DNA of 64,000 nucleotides from Leifsonia shinshuensis (GCF_022606355.1 NZ_JAHHZQ010000005.1:481428-545427); one strand, 5' to 3'; counted from the stretch's first letter, positions 32,766 through 42,552 are shown. The notes: generated by a model not told the origin, from the sequence alone. A program made the numbers and translations.

Positions 32766-35174
32766 TCACAGCGCACCGGAACGAGCGAGCTCCGCGAGCT
32801 CTCTGCGGTCGCGCAGCCCGAGCTTGCGGATGATCCGGGCGGCGATGCCTTCGACGGTGCGCGCGCTGAGGTGGAGTCGCGCAGCGATCTCGCGGTAGAC
32901 GAGCCCGTCGGCCACGAAGCGGACGATCTCCCGCTCCCGCTCCGTCAACGAGACCGGTGTCGTGAAGAAGCCTGTGCGGTCGTGTCCGCCCGCGGTCGAT
33001 CTCTCGAGCCCCACGGCGGCGAGACGGGAGGCGAGCGCCCGCTGGGCGTCGTGATCGTGCTCTGCGCGTGCCACGAGCTGGGCGAGCTGCGCGTCGAACA
33101 GCTCCGACTGCTGACCGGCGAGCAGCGACCGCGCCTCGTCCAGCCCGCTCTCGTCCGTGGAGTGCTCCAGAGCCGTCAGCAGGGCGAACGCGGCGGCGGC
33201 TTCCTGCCGGGTGGAGCGGAAACCGGCAGCGAGCCTGCGGAGCCGGGCGACCGCCTCGTCAGGGCGTCCCCGCACGGCGGCCAGCTGCGCGTCGATCCAG
33301 TCGAACGCCGCCCGGCCCGCAGGGGAGGATGCATCGGGCCGGACGGCGAGCTCGTCGCGGACCCGCTCGGCGCCCGCAGGGTCACCGCGGCGAGCCGCGA
33401 CGATCGCCGCGAGCGTGCGGAGGCCGAGCTCTGCCGCCGAGCCGGGAAACGGTGGCGCGCCCAGCGCGGTCGCCGTCGCGATGGCCTCCGATGCGGCCTC
33501 CGTGCGGCCGGAGACCAGGTGGCCGAGGCCGGCGACGAGGCTGTGCGCGCGCAGGGCGTCGACGTCGAGGCGTTCCCGCGCGGCAGCCGACCCGCGCGCA
33601 GCCCAGGTCGCCGACTCGGCGCTCCGCCCGCAGCCGAGCAGCGCGAGCCCGTGAAGGGCGTCGGCGAGAGGCGGGATCTCCGCGTCGGGAAGGGAGCGCA
33701 TCCGCTCGTGGAAGTCGAGCGCGTCGGCGAAGCGACCCCGTTGCAGGGCGACGGCCTGCGCCGCGAGGAGCCGGCGGGAGCGGACGGCGGTCGGCAGCTC
33801 CCGGTCGTCGCCCGGCTGCTCCACCTCCGTGCCGGGCGCTGCGCCGACCTCGACCGCGAGCAGTGCCGCCGTCGCGTCCGCCGCGTGCGAGTACGGGTGG
33901 CCGAGCTCGGAGACGGCGGTGTGCAGGGCCGCCGCCGTCGTCGCGAGGTCCACGCCCGTCCCGAGCGCGCGACGGGCGCGCAGCTCGGCGAGCTCGACGA
34001 GCGCGAGCGGGTCCTCCGTGTGCCCGGAGGCCGCCGTCAAGACCGTGTCGAGCTCAGCGGCGGCACCGGGGTTCAGGCCCGCCGGCGCCATCAACGCCCG
34101 CGCGAGCGCGAGCGCCGACCGCGGCGTCGGCGAGCGACGCCATTCCGCCCTCGCCGCTGCGCGGTTCGCAGCCGTCTCCTCGTGGACGAGCCGCGCGACG
34201 AGGGCGTCGTCGGCGGTCGGAGCCTCGCCGGCACGGCGGAAGTGCTCGGAAAGCAGGGGAGGCTCGAGCACGATGCGGCGCCTGCCGCCGTGGTCGACCG
34301 TCTTCACGACGCCTGTCGCTTCGAGCGCGTTCAGGGAGGCTGCGCTGTCGCTGTCGCTGTCGCGTTCGCGGAGGCTCTGGCGGACCGCGGCCGCATCGTC
34401 GTGCGCGTCGACGGCGACGGCCTCGAGGGCTGCCAGTTCGGCGGGCGTGAACCCGGCGAGGAGATCGATGACGAGGCCGTGCAGCGACGGCGTCCAGAGG
34501 TCTCGCTCCGCAGTCCAGATCCCCGCCCGCCTGGAGAGAGTTCCCTCGACCGCGGCGAGTCGGATCATCGAGACGGCGACGCCGACATTGCCGCCGGACA
34601 TCGCATAGAGGCGACTCATCGTCGTGGCGTCCACCGGCCCGTCGAGGCGCTCGCCGACGACTGCGGCCAGCTGATCGTACGACAGGGGCGTCAGCTCGAC
34701 GACGTAGCCGGACTCGGCCGCCCTGGGCCGCCGCGTGCGGGTGCGCAGCAGGGGTACCTGCGTCGCGCGCCGGACCGCGTCAACGGCCCCCGTCGATGCG
34801 TCGTCGAGCAGGTCGGCGTCGTCGACCACGATGACGGCGTCGGTGCGTGCGACGGCGGCCGTCAGCGCGTCGATCGCGTTCTGCAGCGGGGACGGGGTGC
34901 GGCGTTCCAGGCCGGTGTTGTCTCCGAGCCCCGCGGCGTGGAGCGCGGCCAGGGGCGTCGTCGAGAGGGACCGGACGCCGTTCAGCCGGACGGCGGTGCG
35001 GTGCGCGTCTGACGCGAAGGCGGTGATCGCGTCAGCGGCGCTCGATCGCCCGCTGCGTCGCGGACCGACGATGTCCACGTCCGCGCCGGCGGAGAGCAGG
35101 AGGTCGCGGGCCAGCGTCAGCGCGCGGTCGCGACCCACGAGACGCGGGGCGGATGCGGCGCGGGGCTCGGTCAC
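32766..35174 (-). CDS. Large ATPase-like LuxR-family regulator with a degenerate Walker A
   Basis: 802 residues. An N-terminal AAA/STAND-type NTPase region: the P-loop reads GPRRSGRS (37-44), with arginine where GxxxxGK[ST] needs lysine; Walker B is VIVVDDADLLDD. A long helical, TPR-like middle (about 300-720) precedes a C-terminal LuxR helix-turn-helix (LTEREREIVRFVADGLVYREIAARLHLSARTVEG). Known: LAL/MalT-type regulators use ATP to switch; the K-to-R change may weaken this. The GTG at 35174 has GGAG upstream; an in-frame TTG at 35225 has little support. Divergent from the DUF4012 gene. Confidence 0.8.
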   Translation of the reverse strand: MTEPRAASAPRLVGRDRALTLARDLLLSAGADVDIVGPRRSGRSSAADAITAFASDAHRTAVRLNGVRSLSTTPLAALHAAGLGDNTGLERRTPSPLQNAIDALTAAVARTDAVIVVDDADLLDDASTGAVDAVRRATQVPLLRTRTRRPRAAESGYVVELTPLSYDQLAAVVGERLDGPVDATTMSRLYAMSGGNVGVAVSMIRLAAVEGTLSRRAGIWTAERDLWTPSLHGLVIDLLAGFTPAELAALEAVAVDAHDDAAAVRQSLRERDSDSDSAASLNALEATGVVKTVDHGGRRRIVLEPPLLSEHFRRAGEAPTADDALVARLVHEETAANRAAARAEWRRSPTPRSALALARALMAPAGLNPGAAAELDTVLTAASGHTEDPLALVELAELRARRALGTGVDLATTAAALHTAVSELGHPYSHAADATAALLAVEVGAAPGTEVEQPGDDRELPTAVRSRRLLAAQAVALQRGRFADALDFHERMRSLPDAEIPPLADALHGLALLGCGRSAESATWAARGSAAARERLDVDALRAHSLVAGLGHLVSGRTEAASEAIATATALGAPPFPGSAAELGLRTLAAIVAARRGDPAGAERVRDELAVRPDASSPAGRAAFDWIDAQLAAVRGRPDEAVARLRRLAAGFRSTRQEAAAAFALLTALEHSTDESGLDEARSLLAGQQSELFDAQLAQLVARAEHDHDAQRALASRLAAVGLERSTAGGHDRTGFFTTPVSLTEREREIVRFVADGLVYREIAARLHLSARTVEGIAARIIRKLGLRDRRELAELARSGAL

Positions 35175-35371
35175 CGTCGGACTCCAGGAGGGAAGGAGGT
35201 GGGAAGGATCCAGACTCGCACGCAAGTAATACGCATAATTCTAATCTTAGACACGCAATGTCGATAGTCGACTCCGGATCGTCGGCTCAGGAGCCCGGTC
35301 TTCTCACGATTCGAGGGTCCGCACCTCCTGCCTCGCGACAGCATGGGGTTCAAGTGAAAGGGACCCGTGGC

Positions 35372-37168
35372 ATGAGCGATCGAGCACGCCGTCGAGCGAC
35401 GAAGTCAGGCTCGGTGAAGACGAAACGCATCGTCTTCGCCGCAGTCGGCGGTCTCGCACTCGTGGTCGTGGCGTGCGCCGCGTGGATTGGTGTGCGTCTC
35501 GTGATGTCGTACGGGCAGGTCTCGGCTGCGCGATCCGAGGCCGCGAGCGTCGTAGCGACGCTCACGGCCGATCCCACCACGGGGGCGGCGTCGGTCGACC
35601 GGCTCCGCAGCCTCGGTGCACGTCTGGATGACGCGCACGGATTGACCTCCGACGTCGTCTGGCGGTCCGCGGAGTTCGTTCCCCTCCTGGGCGACAACCT
35701 CCGTGCCTACCGGCTGACCGTCGACGCCCTGGCCGTCGCCGTCGGCGACGGCTTGGCCCCGGTCGCCGCGGACTTCTCGACTCTCGCGGCCTCCGTCTCG
35801 TTGTCGGACCGAACGGTCGACGTCGCCGCGCTGTCCGGGGTCTCAGGCGACCTCCATGCTGCCGAGGGCGCGCTCGCGCGCAGCGGCAAGTCTCTGGCCG
35901 ACGCCGAATCCGGTGCGCTCGTACCGCCGCTCGCCTCCGGCGTCCGAGAAGCCGGCGAGCTGGTCGGCGACCTCCATGGCACGGTCTCGGCGCTCTCCAC
36001 CGCGGTGGACGTCCTGCCGGGTGCGCTCGGGGCCGACGGTGCCAAGCGCTATGCGCTCCTGTTCAACAACAACGCAGAGCTCCGCACGACCGGCGGGATC
36101 GCCGGCGCGATCTCCGAGCTCACGACCGACGCCGGCCGGTTCGAGCTCGGGCGCCAGCTCGTTCCGGACGACCTCAATCCGGCCGAGGGCGCCGGCATCC
36201 GGGTGACCCCGGAGGAGCACGCCTTGTTCGGGGTGCAGCTGGGCGAGTACATCCAGAACGTGAATCTGACCCCGGACTTCGTCCGCAGCGGTGAGCTGAC
36301 CGCATCACATTGGCAGAAGTCGCAGGGTGCAGCGCTCGACGGGGTGGTGTCGATCGACACCGCATCGGTCTCCCGGCTGCTCGCGGCGACGGGGCCGGTC
36401 ACCGTCGGAGGACGCACGATCGATGCCGCGAACGCGAATGCCGTACTGCTGACCGACGTCTATCGCGAGATCGACGATCGGGACGACCAGGACGCCTTCT
36501 TCGGCGAGCTGACCCGTGTCATGTTCGACAAGCTCTTCAGCAGCGGCACGCCTCTCGTCGCCCTGGTGAAGCAACTCGGTGCCGTCGTCGACGAGGGCAG
36601 GATCTCGGTCTGGTTCGCCGACCCGGCGCTGCAGTCCGTCACGTCGGGCGGAAAGCTCGGCGGCCCGCTGGCGCAGCTGAGCGACGACGGCGCTCCCGTC
36701 GGCGTGTTCTTCGCCGACGGGACGGCGGGCAAGATGGACGGCTATCTCGAAGGGACCGTCACCGCGACGTGCTCCTCCGGGAAGGACGGCCGGTCCATCG
36801 CGGCGACCGCGACGCTCGCCTCCACAGCACCGGGCGACATCACCTCGGCGCCCTGGGTGGTGACCGGTCCGGGAGGGAACGGCCTCCCGGCGACCGGGCA
36901 CATCCGGACGATGGTGCAGTTCGCGGCGACGGACAGCCTGCGTCCCGTCCGAATCATCGTCGACGGTGAAGAGGCGGGTCTGGTCACGCGCATGATCGAC
37001 GGCCGCCCCGTCGTGGTCGCCATGGTCGACCTCGCGCCGGGCCAGGTGGCCGTCCTCGAGACCGAGTTCACCGTCCTTTCCCAGCGGACCCCCACCGTCG
37101 ACCGCGTCGTCGCCACCCCCACCGCCACCTCGTTCGAGCACTACGCCGAGCGCGGAACCTGCGGCTGA
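35372..37168 (+). CDS. DUF4012 membrane-anchored extracellular protein
   Basis: 598 residues: a basic N-terminus (RARRRATKSGSVKTKR), one transmembrane helix (20-44), then a long extracellular part with the DUF4012 core FNNNAELRTTGGIAGAISE near 230 and DGVVSIDTASVSRLLAATGPVTV. Known: DUF4012 genes often occur in cell-surface polysaccharide loci; activity is unknown. The ATG at 35372 has AAAGGGA in front, and an in-frame GTG at 35354 is possible. A 47-bp gap leads to the LAxTG protein, so these are probably one surface operon, with the LuxR-type regulator divergent. Confidence 0.82.
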   Translation: MSDRARRRATKSGSVKTKRIVFAAVGGLALVVVACAAWIGVRLVMSYGQVSAARSEAASVVATLTADPTTGAASVDRLRSLGARLDDAHGLTSDVVWRSAEFVPLLGDNLRAYRLTVDALAVAVGDGLAPVAADFSTLAASVSLSDRTVDVAALSGVSGDLHAAEGALARSGKSLADAESGALVPPLASGVREAGELVGDLHGTVSALSTAVDVLPGALGADGAKRYALLFNNNAELRTTGGIAGAISELTTDAGRFELGRQLVPDDLNPAEGAGIRVTPEEHALFGVQLGEYIQNVNLTPDFVRSGELTASHWQKSQGAALDGVVSIDTASVSRLLAATGPVTVGGRTIDAANANAVLLTDVYREIDDRDDQDAFFGELTRVMFDKLFSSGTPLVALVKQLGAVVDEGRISVWFADPALQSVTSGGKLGGPLAQLSDDGAPVGVFFADGTAGKMDGYLEGTVTATCSSGKDGRSIAATATLASTAPGDITSAPWVVTGPGGNGLPATGHIRTMVQFAATDSLRPVRIIVDGEEAGLVTRMIDGRPVVVAMVDLAPGQVAVLETEFTVLSQRTPTVDRVVATPTATSFEHYAERGTCG

Positions 37169-37215
37169 CCGGACCGTTCCGATCCGTCGTGCCTACCCAC
37201 ACAAAGGAGAACCCC

Positions 37216-37842
37216 ATGCGAAAGAAACTCTTCGGCGGCCTCGTCGCCCTGGCGCTTGCCCTGGCGCCGGCAGCAGGCGCGAACGCCGCGCCGTACCCCC
37301 CGGGCGCGGGTGACGCGCTTCACGGGACGCTCAACTCGCTCGTCGGGGCACCGGGCGACACGATCACCTACTCCGCGGATGCCAACACCTACGCGGCCGA
37401 GGAGGCCCTCACACAGAAGATCCGCGGCCTCGAGGCTCACGCGATCGGCCTGGCGTCCACCAAGGCCGCCCCGGCCACCGAGGGCACCTTCTCCAAGCCG
37501 GCTGCGGCTGACGGTTCGCACACGTTCAGCTTCACGATTCCGATGACCGCTCAGCACGGCGACCAGTACGAGGTCGATGTGATCCTCGCCAGCGGAGACG
37601 TCTGGGACCACTTCGTCGTCACGACGGTGGTTCGCGGCGCCGGAAACGGAAGCGGCCCGGACGCGGGTTCCGGCTCGGGCAGCGATTCGGCGGCCGGTTC
37701 GGGCTCCGACGGAGGCCTTGCGATGACCGGTTCGGACATCGCGATCGCCGGCATCGCGACGGGCGCGGTCCTGTTGTTCGTCGGTGGGCTCGTGCTGCTC
37801 ATCGTGCGCCGTCGCCGTTCGCGCGCCGACGCCGCAGCCTGA
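37216..37842 (+). CDS. LAxTG-type (sortase E class) cell-wall-anchored protein
   Basis: 208 residues: signal peptide (MRKKLFGG, hydrophobic core, cleavage after ANA near 27), an extracellular domain of about 125 residues, a Gly/Ser/Asp-rich spacer (SGSGSDSAAGSGSDGG) and a sorting signal LAMTG at 168-172 followed by a transmembrane helix and RRRRSR. Known: LAxTG is the motif of class E sortases of GC-rich actinobacteria; no sortase gene lies in this window. The start has AAAGGAGAA upstream. Placed just behind the DUF4012 gene, so it may be exported or assembled with that protein. The function of the domain is unknown. Confidence 0.82.
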   Translation: MRKKLFGGLVALALALAPAAGANAAPYPPGAGDALHGTLNSLVGAPGDTITYSADANTYAAEEALTQKIRGLEAHAIGLASTKAAPATEGTFSKPAAADGSHTFSFTIPMTAQHGDQYEVDVILASGDVWDHFVVTTVVRGAGNGSGPDAGSGSGSDSAAGSGSDGGLAMTGSDIAIAGIATGAVLLFVGGLVLLIVRRRRSRADAAA

Positions 37843-37877
37843 GAGCGACTCGACGGATTCAGCACCGTCGAACGACG

Positions 37878-37903
37878 AGCCGGCGACCTGACGGTCGCCG
37901 GCT
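37878..37903. terminator. Terminator between the LAxTG gene and the GH20 gene
   Basis: AGCCGGCGACC-TGAC-GGTCGCCGGCT, an 11-bp perfect stem with a 4-nt loop, extendable outward by GACG/CGTC pairs, between convergent stops at 37842 and 37963. Confidence 0.75.
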
Positions 37904-37962
37904 TCGTCGTCGTCGGACGCCGTCACCATGGTCGCGCAGGGATCGCCCGACCCGACCGCGGG

Positions 37963-39474
37963 TCAGCCGGCGACGGCCTCCGGCCAGGGCACACCCGGCA
38001 CCCGGCGGTACGACGTGCCCAGGGCGTCCCAGTGCTCGGCGAGCCGTCCGAGGCGGGTGGCGAAATCGTCGAAGTCGCGGGCGGTGTCGATGGCCTCCGT
38101 ATCGGCGGGCGCCGCCGACCAGCCGATCTCGGCGACGGCGGCGAGGCGTGGGAAGGCCATGTCCTCCACCTCCTCGATCGTCGCGATCGTCTCCGTCCAG
38201 AGCGGAGCCTCGACACCCAGGATGTGCGCGTCTCCGAGCCCGGGGATGATTCGAGCCGGATCCCATTCGTAGGAGCTGCGCAGGTCCGTCGCCCCGTCGG
38301 CCCAGTCCTGGCCGATCGCGTCACCGTCCTCGTACACGATGTCGAGGTAGGCGACATCCGCGGGGGACATGATCACGGCGCCGCCCGCCCGGACGAACGA
38401 CAGCGTCTCGTCCGCAGCCTGCTCCCGTGGCGTTCGGAAGGACCAGTACTGTCCCACGGCGCCCTCGGGGAGGTCCGGGCTGCGTCCCATCTCGTGCCAG
38501 CCGACCGGGATCTTGCCCGTATCGGCGACGACGTGCATCGCGTGGTCGATGAAACCCAGGAAGTCCTGCTCCGAGGTGCTGAGGCTCTCGTCCCCGCCGA
38601 TGTGCAGATACGGGCCGGGTGTGAGCGCGGCGACCTCGCCGATCACGTCGCGCACGAACCGCTCGGTCACGGCGTCGCCGGTCCGCAGCGTGCTGAACCC
38701 GACCTCCGAACCCGTGTAGAGGGCCGGGGCGATGCCGTCGGGATTCAGCTCCGGATAGGACGCCAGGGCGGCGTTGGTGTGGCCGGGCATGTCGAGCTCG
38801 GGGACGATCGTGACGAAGCGTTCGGCCGCGTAGGCGACCAGGTCGCGGTAGGCGTCGGCGGTGTAGTAGCCGCCGCGGCTCCCGTCGCTCCCCGTCGACC
38901 CGCCGCGACGGGTCAACTCCGGCCAGGACGCGATCTCGATCCGCCAGCCCTGGTCGTCCGTCAGATGGAGGTGGAGGTGATTCACCTTGAGCAGCACGAT
39001 GGCGTCGATGAAGCGCTTGACCTCGGCCGGCGTGAAGAAGTGCCGGGCGACGTCGAGCATCGCGCCGCGGTAGGCGAAGCGCGGCTGGTCGCTGATCCGC
39101 ACCGCGTCCACCGTCAACGGGTCGCCGTCGCAGACCGCCGGGACCAGCTGGCGGAGCGTCTGGACGCCCCAGAAGGCGCCGGCGGACGTCGCCGCGCCGA
39201 CGCGCACGCCCTCGGCCGAGACGTCCAGCGTGTATCCCTCCGGCGCGTGTCCGGCGGGTCCCTCGTCGTCGGCGATCACGATGGCGATGTCGCCGAACGC
39301 GGGAGGCTCGTGCACGACGACCAGGTCGCGATGGCAGTCCGTCGCCAGTTCGTCGCGCAGCAGCCGCCCGACCGCTTCGGCTCCGGCGCCGGCGACGATG
39401 ATCCGAGCTCCGGGGAGGAGGGTGAAGGGCGCATCGCCCGTGTTCTCGAGCTGGGCGGGGCGAGGCACGACCAC
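37963..39474 (-). CDS. Glycoside hydrolase family 20 beta-N-acetylhexosaminidase
   Basis: 503 residues. The GH20b domain occupies roughly the first 120 residues; the catalytic barrel follows with FAYRGAMLDVARHFF, HLHLTDDQGWRIEI and the active pair D295-E296 in HIGGDES (substrate-assisted mechanism). There is no signal peptide, so it is likely cytoplasmic and works with the GlcNAc import system at 15-18 kb. The GTG at 39474 has GAGGAG 5 nt upstream. Divergent from the glyA riboswitch region. Confidence 0.92.
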   Translation of the reverse strand: MVVPRPAQLENTGDAPFTLLPGARIIVAGAGAEAVGRLLRDELATDCHRDLVVVHEPPAFGDIAIVIADDEGPAGHAPEGYTLDVSAEGVRVGAATSAGAFWGVQTLRQLVPAVCDGDPLTVDAVRISDQPRFAYRGAMLDVARHFFTPAEVKRFIDAIVLLKVNHLHLHLTDDQGWRIEIASWPELTRRGGSTGSDGSRGGYYTADAYRDLVAYAAERFVTIVPELDMPGHTNAALASYPELNPDGIAPALYTGSEVGFSTLRTGDAVTERFVRDVIGEVAALTPGPYLHIGGDESLSTSEQDFLGFIDHAMHVVADTGKIPVGWHEMGRSPDLPEGAVGQYWSFRTPREQAADETLSFVRAGGAVIMSPADVAYLDIVYEDGDAIGQDWADGATDLRSSYEWDPARIIPGLGDAHILGVEAPLWTETIATIEEVEDMAFPRLAAVAEIGWSAAPADTEAIDTARDFDDFATRLGRLAEHWDALGTSYRRVPGVPWPEAVAG

Positions 39475-39629
39475 GGATGCTCCTCACGGCGTCAGGGGGA
39501 TACTCGGATTCGGCCGACGCTGCCCACCGCGGGACGACCACCAGCGAGTATTGCAGGGCCCCTAACTAATCAGCAAGGCCTCCCGTTGAAGCGCACGGCT
39601 TCGGGGCGCCCGGCTTTGCTATGCTTGCT

Positions 39630-39720
39630 CACGTCGCGACTGGCGCTCAGATGGTCACCATCGGGGAGCGACGACGGTACCTCGAACGAACGGATGGATT
39701 CGGCCGCGCGCCTGGGTCGA
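39630..39720 (+). promoter_or_regulatory. ZTP (pfl-type) riboswitch upstream of glyA
   Basis: The leader contains the conserved words of the ZTP/ZMP riboswitch in order: CGCGACTGGCG (39635), a hairpin ATGG-TCA-CCAT followed at once by CGGGGAGCGA (39662-39671), a variable linker, then GCCGCGCGCCTGGGTC (39703-39718). Known: ZTP riboswitches sense the purine-biosynthesis alarmone ZTP/ZMP when 10-formyl-THF is short and switch on genes such as glyA, folD and purH. A -10-like TATGCT at 39620-39625 would start transcription right at the aptamer. The Shine-Dalgarno GAAGGAG lies only 22 nt behind it, so control of translation or early termination is possible. Confidence 0.85.
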
Positions 39721-39754
39721 TGCAGTGTTCATCCCTGTTTTGAAGGAGCCGATT

Positions 39755-41080
39755 GTGACCGACACCCTTCCGTCCACTTTCACCGCGCCGCTGGCGGAGG
39801 TCGATCCGGAGATCGCGGAGGTGCTGGCTCTCGAGCTCGGCCGCCAGCGCGATTACCTCGAGATGATCGCCTCCGAGAACTTCGTGCCGCGCGCCGTGCT
39901 GGAGTCGGTCGGCTCCGTGCTGACCAACAAGTACGCCGAGGGCTACCCCGGGCGCCGCTACTACGGCGGCTGCGAGTACGTCGACATCGCCGAGCAGCTG
40001 GCGATCGACCGGGCGAAGAGCCTGTTCGGCGCCGAGTACGCCAACGTCCAGCCGCATTCCGGTGCGTCCGCCAACGCCGCCGTCCTCTCGGCGATCGCGA
40101 CTCCGGGCGACACCATCCTCGGGCTCGAGCTCTCCCACGGCGGTCACCTGACGCACGGCATGAAGCTCAACTTCTCGGGCAAGCTCTACAACGCCGTCGC
40201 CTACGGCGTCGACCCCGAGTCGTTCCTGGTCGACATGAACGTGGTGCGCGACAAGGCGCTGGAGCACAAGCCGCAGGTCATCATCGCCGGCTGGTCCGCC
40301 TACCCGCGCCAGCTCGACTTCGCCGCGTTCCGTGAGATCGCCGACGAGGTCGGCGCCAAGCTCTGGGTCGACATGGCCCACTTCGCCGGCCTGGTGGCCG
40401 CCGGGCTGCACCCGTCGCCCGTGCCGTACGCCGACGTCGTCAGCTCGACCGTGCACAAGACCATCGGCGGCCCGCGCTCCGGCTTCATCGTCAGCCGTGA
40501 CACCGAGCTCGCCAAGAAGCTCAACTCGAACGTGTTCCCCGGTCAGCAGGGCGGCCCGCTCATGCACGTGATCGCCGCGAAGGCGACCGCGTTCAAGCTC
40601 GCCGCGACCGACGAGTTCAAGGACCGTCAGGAGCGCACCGTCCGTGGCGCCAAGCTGCTCGCCGAGCGCCTGACCGCCGATGACTCGCGGGCGGCGGGCG
40701 TCGACGTGCTCACCGGCGGCACCGACGTCCACCTCGTGCTCGCCGACCTCCGCACCTCGGAGCTCGACGGCCAGCAGGCGGAGAACGTCCTCCACGAGGT
40801 CGGCATCACGGTCAACCGCAACGCGGTGCCCTTCGACCCGCGCCCGCCGATGGTGACGTCCGGTCTCCGCATCGGAACGCCGGCCCTGGCGACCCGCGGC
40901 TTCGGAGACGTCGAGTTCACCGAGGTGGCCGACATCATCGCCCTCGCGCTTCGTCCGGGCGCCGACACGAAGGCGCTCCGCGCCCGCGTCGACGCGCTCA
41001 CGGCGGCCTTCCCGCTGTACCCCGGCCTGACCCCCTCGGGCCAGGACGCCTTCCCGGTCGAGCTCCCGTCCTCGATCTGA
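39755..41080 (+). CDS. glyA: Serine hydroxymethyltransferase
   Basis: 441 residues: [47 protein letters not shown] and the PLP lysine K235 in [12 protein letters not shown]. Known reaction: serine + THF to glycine + 5,10-methylene-THF. The GTG at 39755 has GAAGGAG 7 nt upstream; a longer frame would include leader RNA. Controlled by the ZTP riboswitch directly upstream, and followed by folD after a terminator-like hairpin. Confidence 0.96.
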   Translation: MTDTLPSTFTAPLAEVDPEIAEVLALELGRQRDYLEMIASENFVPRAVLESVGSVLTNKYAEGYPGRRYYGGCEYVDIAEQLAIDRAKSLFGAEYANVQPHSGASANAAVLSAIATPGDTILGLELSHGGHLTHGMKLNFSGKLYNAVAYGVDPESFLVDMNVVRDKALEHKPQVIIAGWSAYPRQLDFAAFREIADEVGAKLWVDMAHFAGLVAAGLHPSPVPYADVVSSTVHKTIGGPRSGFIVSRDTELAKKLNSNVFPGQQGGPLMHVIAAKATAFKLAATDEFKDRQERTVRGAKLLAERLTADDSRAAGVDVLTGGTDVHLVLADLRTSELDGQQAENVLHEVGITVNRNAVPFDPRPPMVTSGLRIGTPALATRGFGDVEFTEVADIIALALRPGADTKALRARVDALTAAFPLYPGLTPSGQDAFPVELPSSI

Positions 41081-41090
41081 CCATCCGCAG

Positions 41091-41126
41091 CCGCCGAGCG
41101 CGGGCGAACTGCTCCGCGCTCGGCGG
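41091..41126 (+). terminator. Hairpin between glyA and folD
   Basis: CCGCCGAGCGCGG and its perfect 13-bp complement around a 10-nt loop, then TTCTGCGACGTTTCTCC. It sits 11 bp after the glyA stop, so folD may depend on readthrough or on its own promoter. Confidence 0.7.
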
Positions 41127-41188
41127 TTCTGCGACGTTTCTCCTGTGCTCGCGGACCGCGGGCCGATGACGAGAGTGTGGAGGCCGGC

Positions 41189-42070
41189 ATGACGGCGAAG
41201 ATTCTGGACGGCAAGGCGACAGCAGCCGAGATCAAGGCGGAGCTGAAGGAGCGCGTGAGCGTGCTGCGCGAGCGGGGGGTGGTGCCCGGTCTCGGCACGA
41301 TCCTGGTCGGCGACGACCCCGGCTCGCAGTGGTATGTCGCGGGCAAGCACCGGGACTGCGCGGAGGTGGGCATCGCGTCGATCCGCCGCGATCTGCCGGC
41401 CGACATCTCGCAGGCCGAGCTGGAGGCCGTGGTCGAGGAGCTCAACGACGACCCGGACTGCACGGGGTTCATCGTGCAGCTCCCGCTACCGCCGCACATC
41501 GACACGGACGCCATCCTGGAGCTCGTCGATCCCGCCAAGGACGCGGACGGCCTCCACCCCACGAACCTCGGCCGGCTCGTGCTCAACGTCAACCGGCCGA
41601 TCACGACACCGCTGCCGTGCACCCCGCGCGGCGTGATCGACCTGATGCTGCGCCACGGGATCGACCTGAAGGGCAAGGACGTCGTGGTCGTCGGTCGCGG
41701 GGTGACCGTCGGGAGGGCGATCGGTTCGCTCCTCACGCGCCGGGAGTTCAACGCCACGGTCACGCTGACGCACACCGGAACTGTCGACCTCGACGGGCAC
41801 CTGCGGCGTGCGGACATCATCGTGGCCGCTGCCGGCGTGGCCGGTCTGGTCACCGCCGACAACGTCAAGCCCGGCGCCGTCGTGCTCGATGTCGGCGTGA
41901 GCCGCGTCGAGGACCCGGTGACGGGCAAGAGCGTCGTGGCCGGCGACGTGGCGGCGGACGTCGCCGAGGTGGCATCCTGGGTCTCGCCCAACCCCGGCGG
42001 CGTCGGGCCGATGACCCGTGCGCTGCTGCTTCAGAACGTCGTCGAGTCGGCCGAGCGGGCGCTGGCGTGA
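41189..42070 (+). CDS. folD: Methylenetetrahydrofolate dehydrogenase / methenyl-THF cyclohydrolase
   Basis: 293 residues: [23 protein letters not shown] (catalytic K53), [53 protein letters not shown] (NADP site) and [15 protein letters not shown]. Bifunctional: 5,10-methylene-THF to 10-formyl-THF. The ATG at 41189 has GGAGG 5 nt upstream. It uses the product of GlyA and supplies the formyl donor whose lack the ZTP riboswitch reports. A YbaK-type gene overlaps its stop by GTGA. Confidence 0.95.
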   Translation: MTAKILDGKATAAEIKAELKERVSVLRERGVVPGLGTILVGDDPGSQWYVAGKHRDCAEVGIASIRRDLPADISQAELEAVVEELNDDPDCTGFIVQLPLPPHIDTDAILELVDPAKDADGLHPTNLGRLVLNVNRPITTPLPCTPRGVIDLMLRHGIDLKGKDVVVVGRGVTVGRAIGSLLTRREFNATVTLTHTGTVDLDGHLRRADIIVAAAGVAGLVTADNVKPGAVVLDVGVSRVEDPVTGKSVVAGDVAADVAEVASWVSPNPGGVGPMTRALLLQNVVESAERALA

Positions 42071-42552
42071 CCGACGCGGAGCGCACGCACCCCGCCGTCG
42101 AACGGGTGGAGGCCGCCCTCCTGCAGGCCGGGATCGAGCCACGCGTGCGCTGGTTCGAGTCGGCGACGCCGACCGCGGTCTCCGCGGCTGCCGAGCTCGG
42201 CGTGGAGGTCGGCGCCATCGCCAACTCCCTGGTCTTCACGATCGACGGCGAGCCGCTGCTCGTCATGACCTCGGGTGCGCACCGCGTCGACACCGCGTTC
42301 CTGGGGGAGCGTCTCGGCGGGCGCATCCGCCGGGCGGACGCCGAGACCGTGAAGGCCGCGACCGGTCAGACGATCGGCGGCGTCGCGCCGCTCGGCCATC
42401 CCGAGCCCCTGCGCACCGTCGTCGACGTCGCTCTCGCCGGCTATCCGGAGGTCTGGGCCGCCGCGGGTCACGCGCACACCGTCTTCCCGACGACGTTCGA
42501 CGAGCTCGTCCGCATCACCGGCGGCGAGCCCGGTCCCGTCGAGCCCTCCTGA
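42067..42552 (+). CDS. YbaK/ProX-type aminoacyl-tRNA deacylase domain protein
   Basis: 161 residues of the YbaK/EbsC fold: [64 protein letters not shown], and a C-terminal [21 protein letters not shown]. Known: family members hydrolyse mischarged tRNAs such as Cys-tRNA(Pro) or Ala-tRNA(Pro). Translationally coupled to folD; the functional tie is not obvious. Confidence 0.85.
   Translation: MTDAERTHPAVERVEAALLQAGIEPRVRWFESATPTAVSAAAELGVEVGAIANSLVFTIDGEPLLVMTSGAHRVDTAFLGERLGGRIRRADAETVKAATGQTIGGVAPLGHPEPLRTVVDVALAGYPEVWAAAGHAHTVFPTTFDELVRITGGEPGPVEPS

Noticed and set aside
32871..35012. 713-codon plus-strand frame opposite the LuxR-type regulator
   Set aside because: No motifs; Arg/Gly/Glu-rich shadow of a gene with a clear helix-turn-helix.
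35174..35225. TTG start at 35225 giving a 17-residue longer LuxR-type regulator
   Set aside because: The extra residues lie in the divergent promoter region and lack a Shine-Dalgarno; the GTG at 35174 starts just before the conserved domain.
39630..39720. SAM-IV, SAH or glycine riboswitch for the glyA leader
   Set aside because: The conserved words of those classes are absent, while those of the ZTP class are all present.
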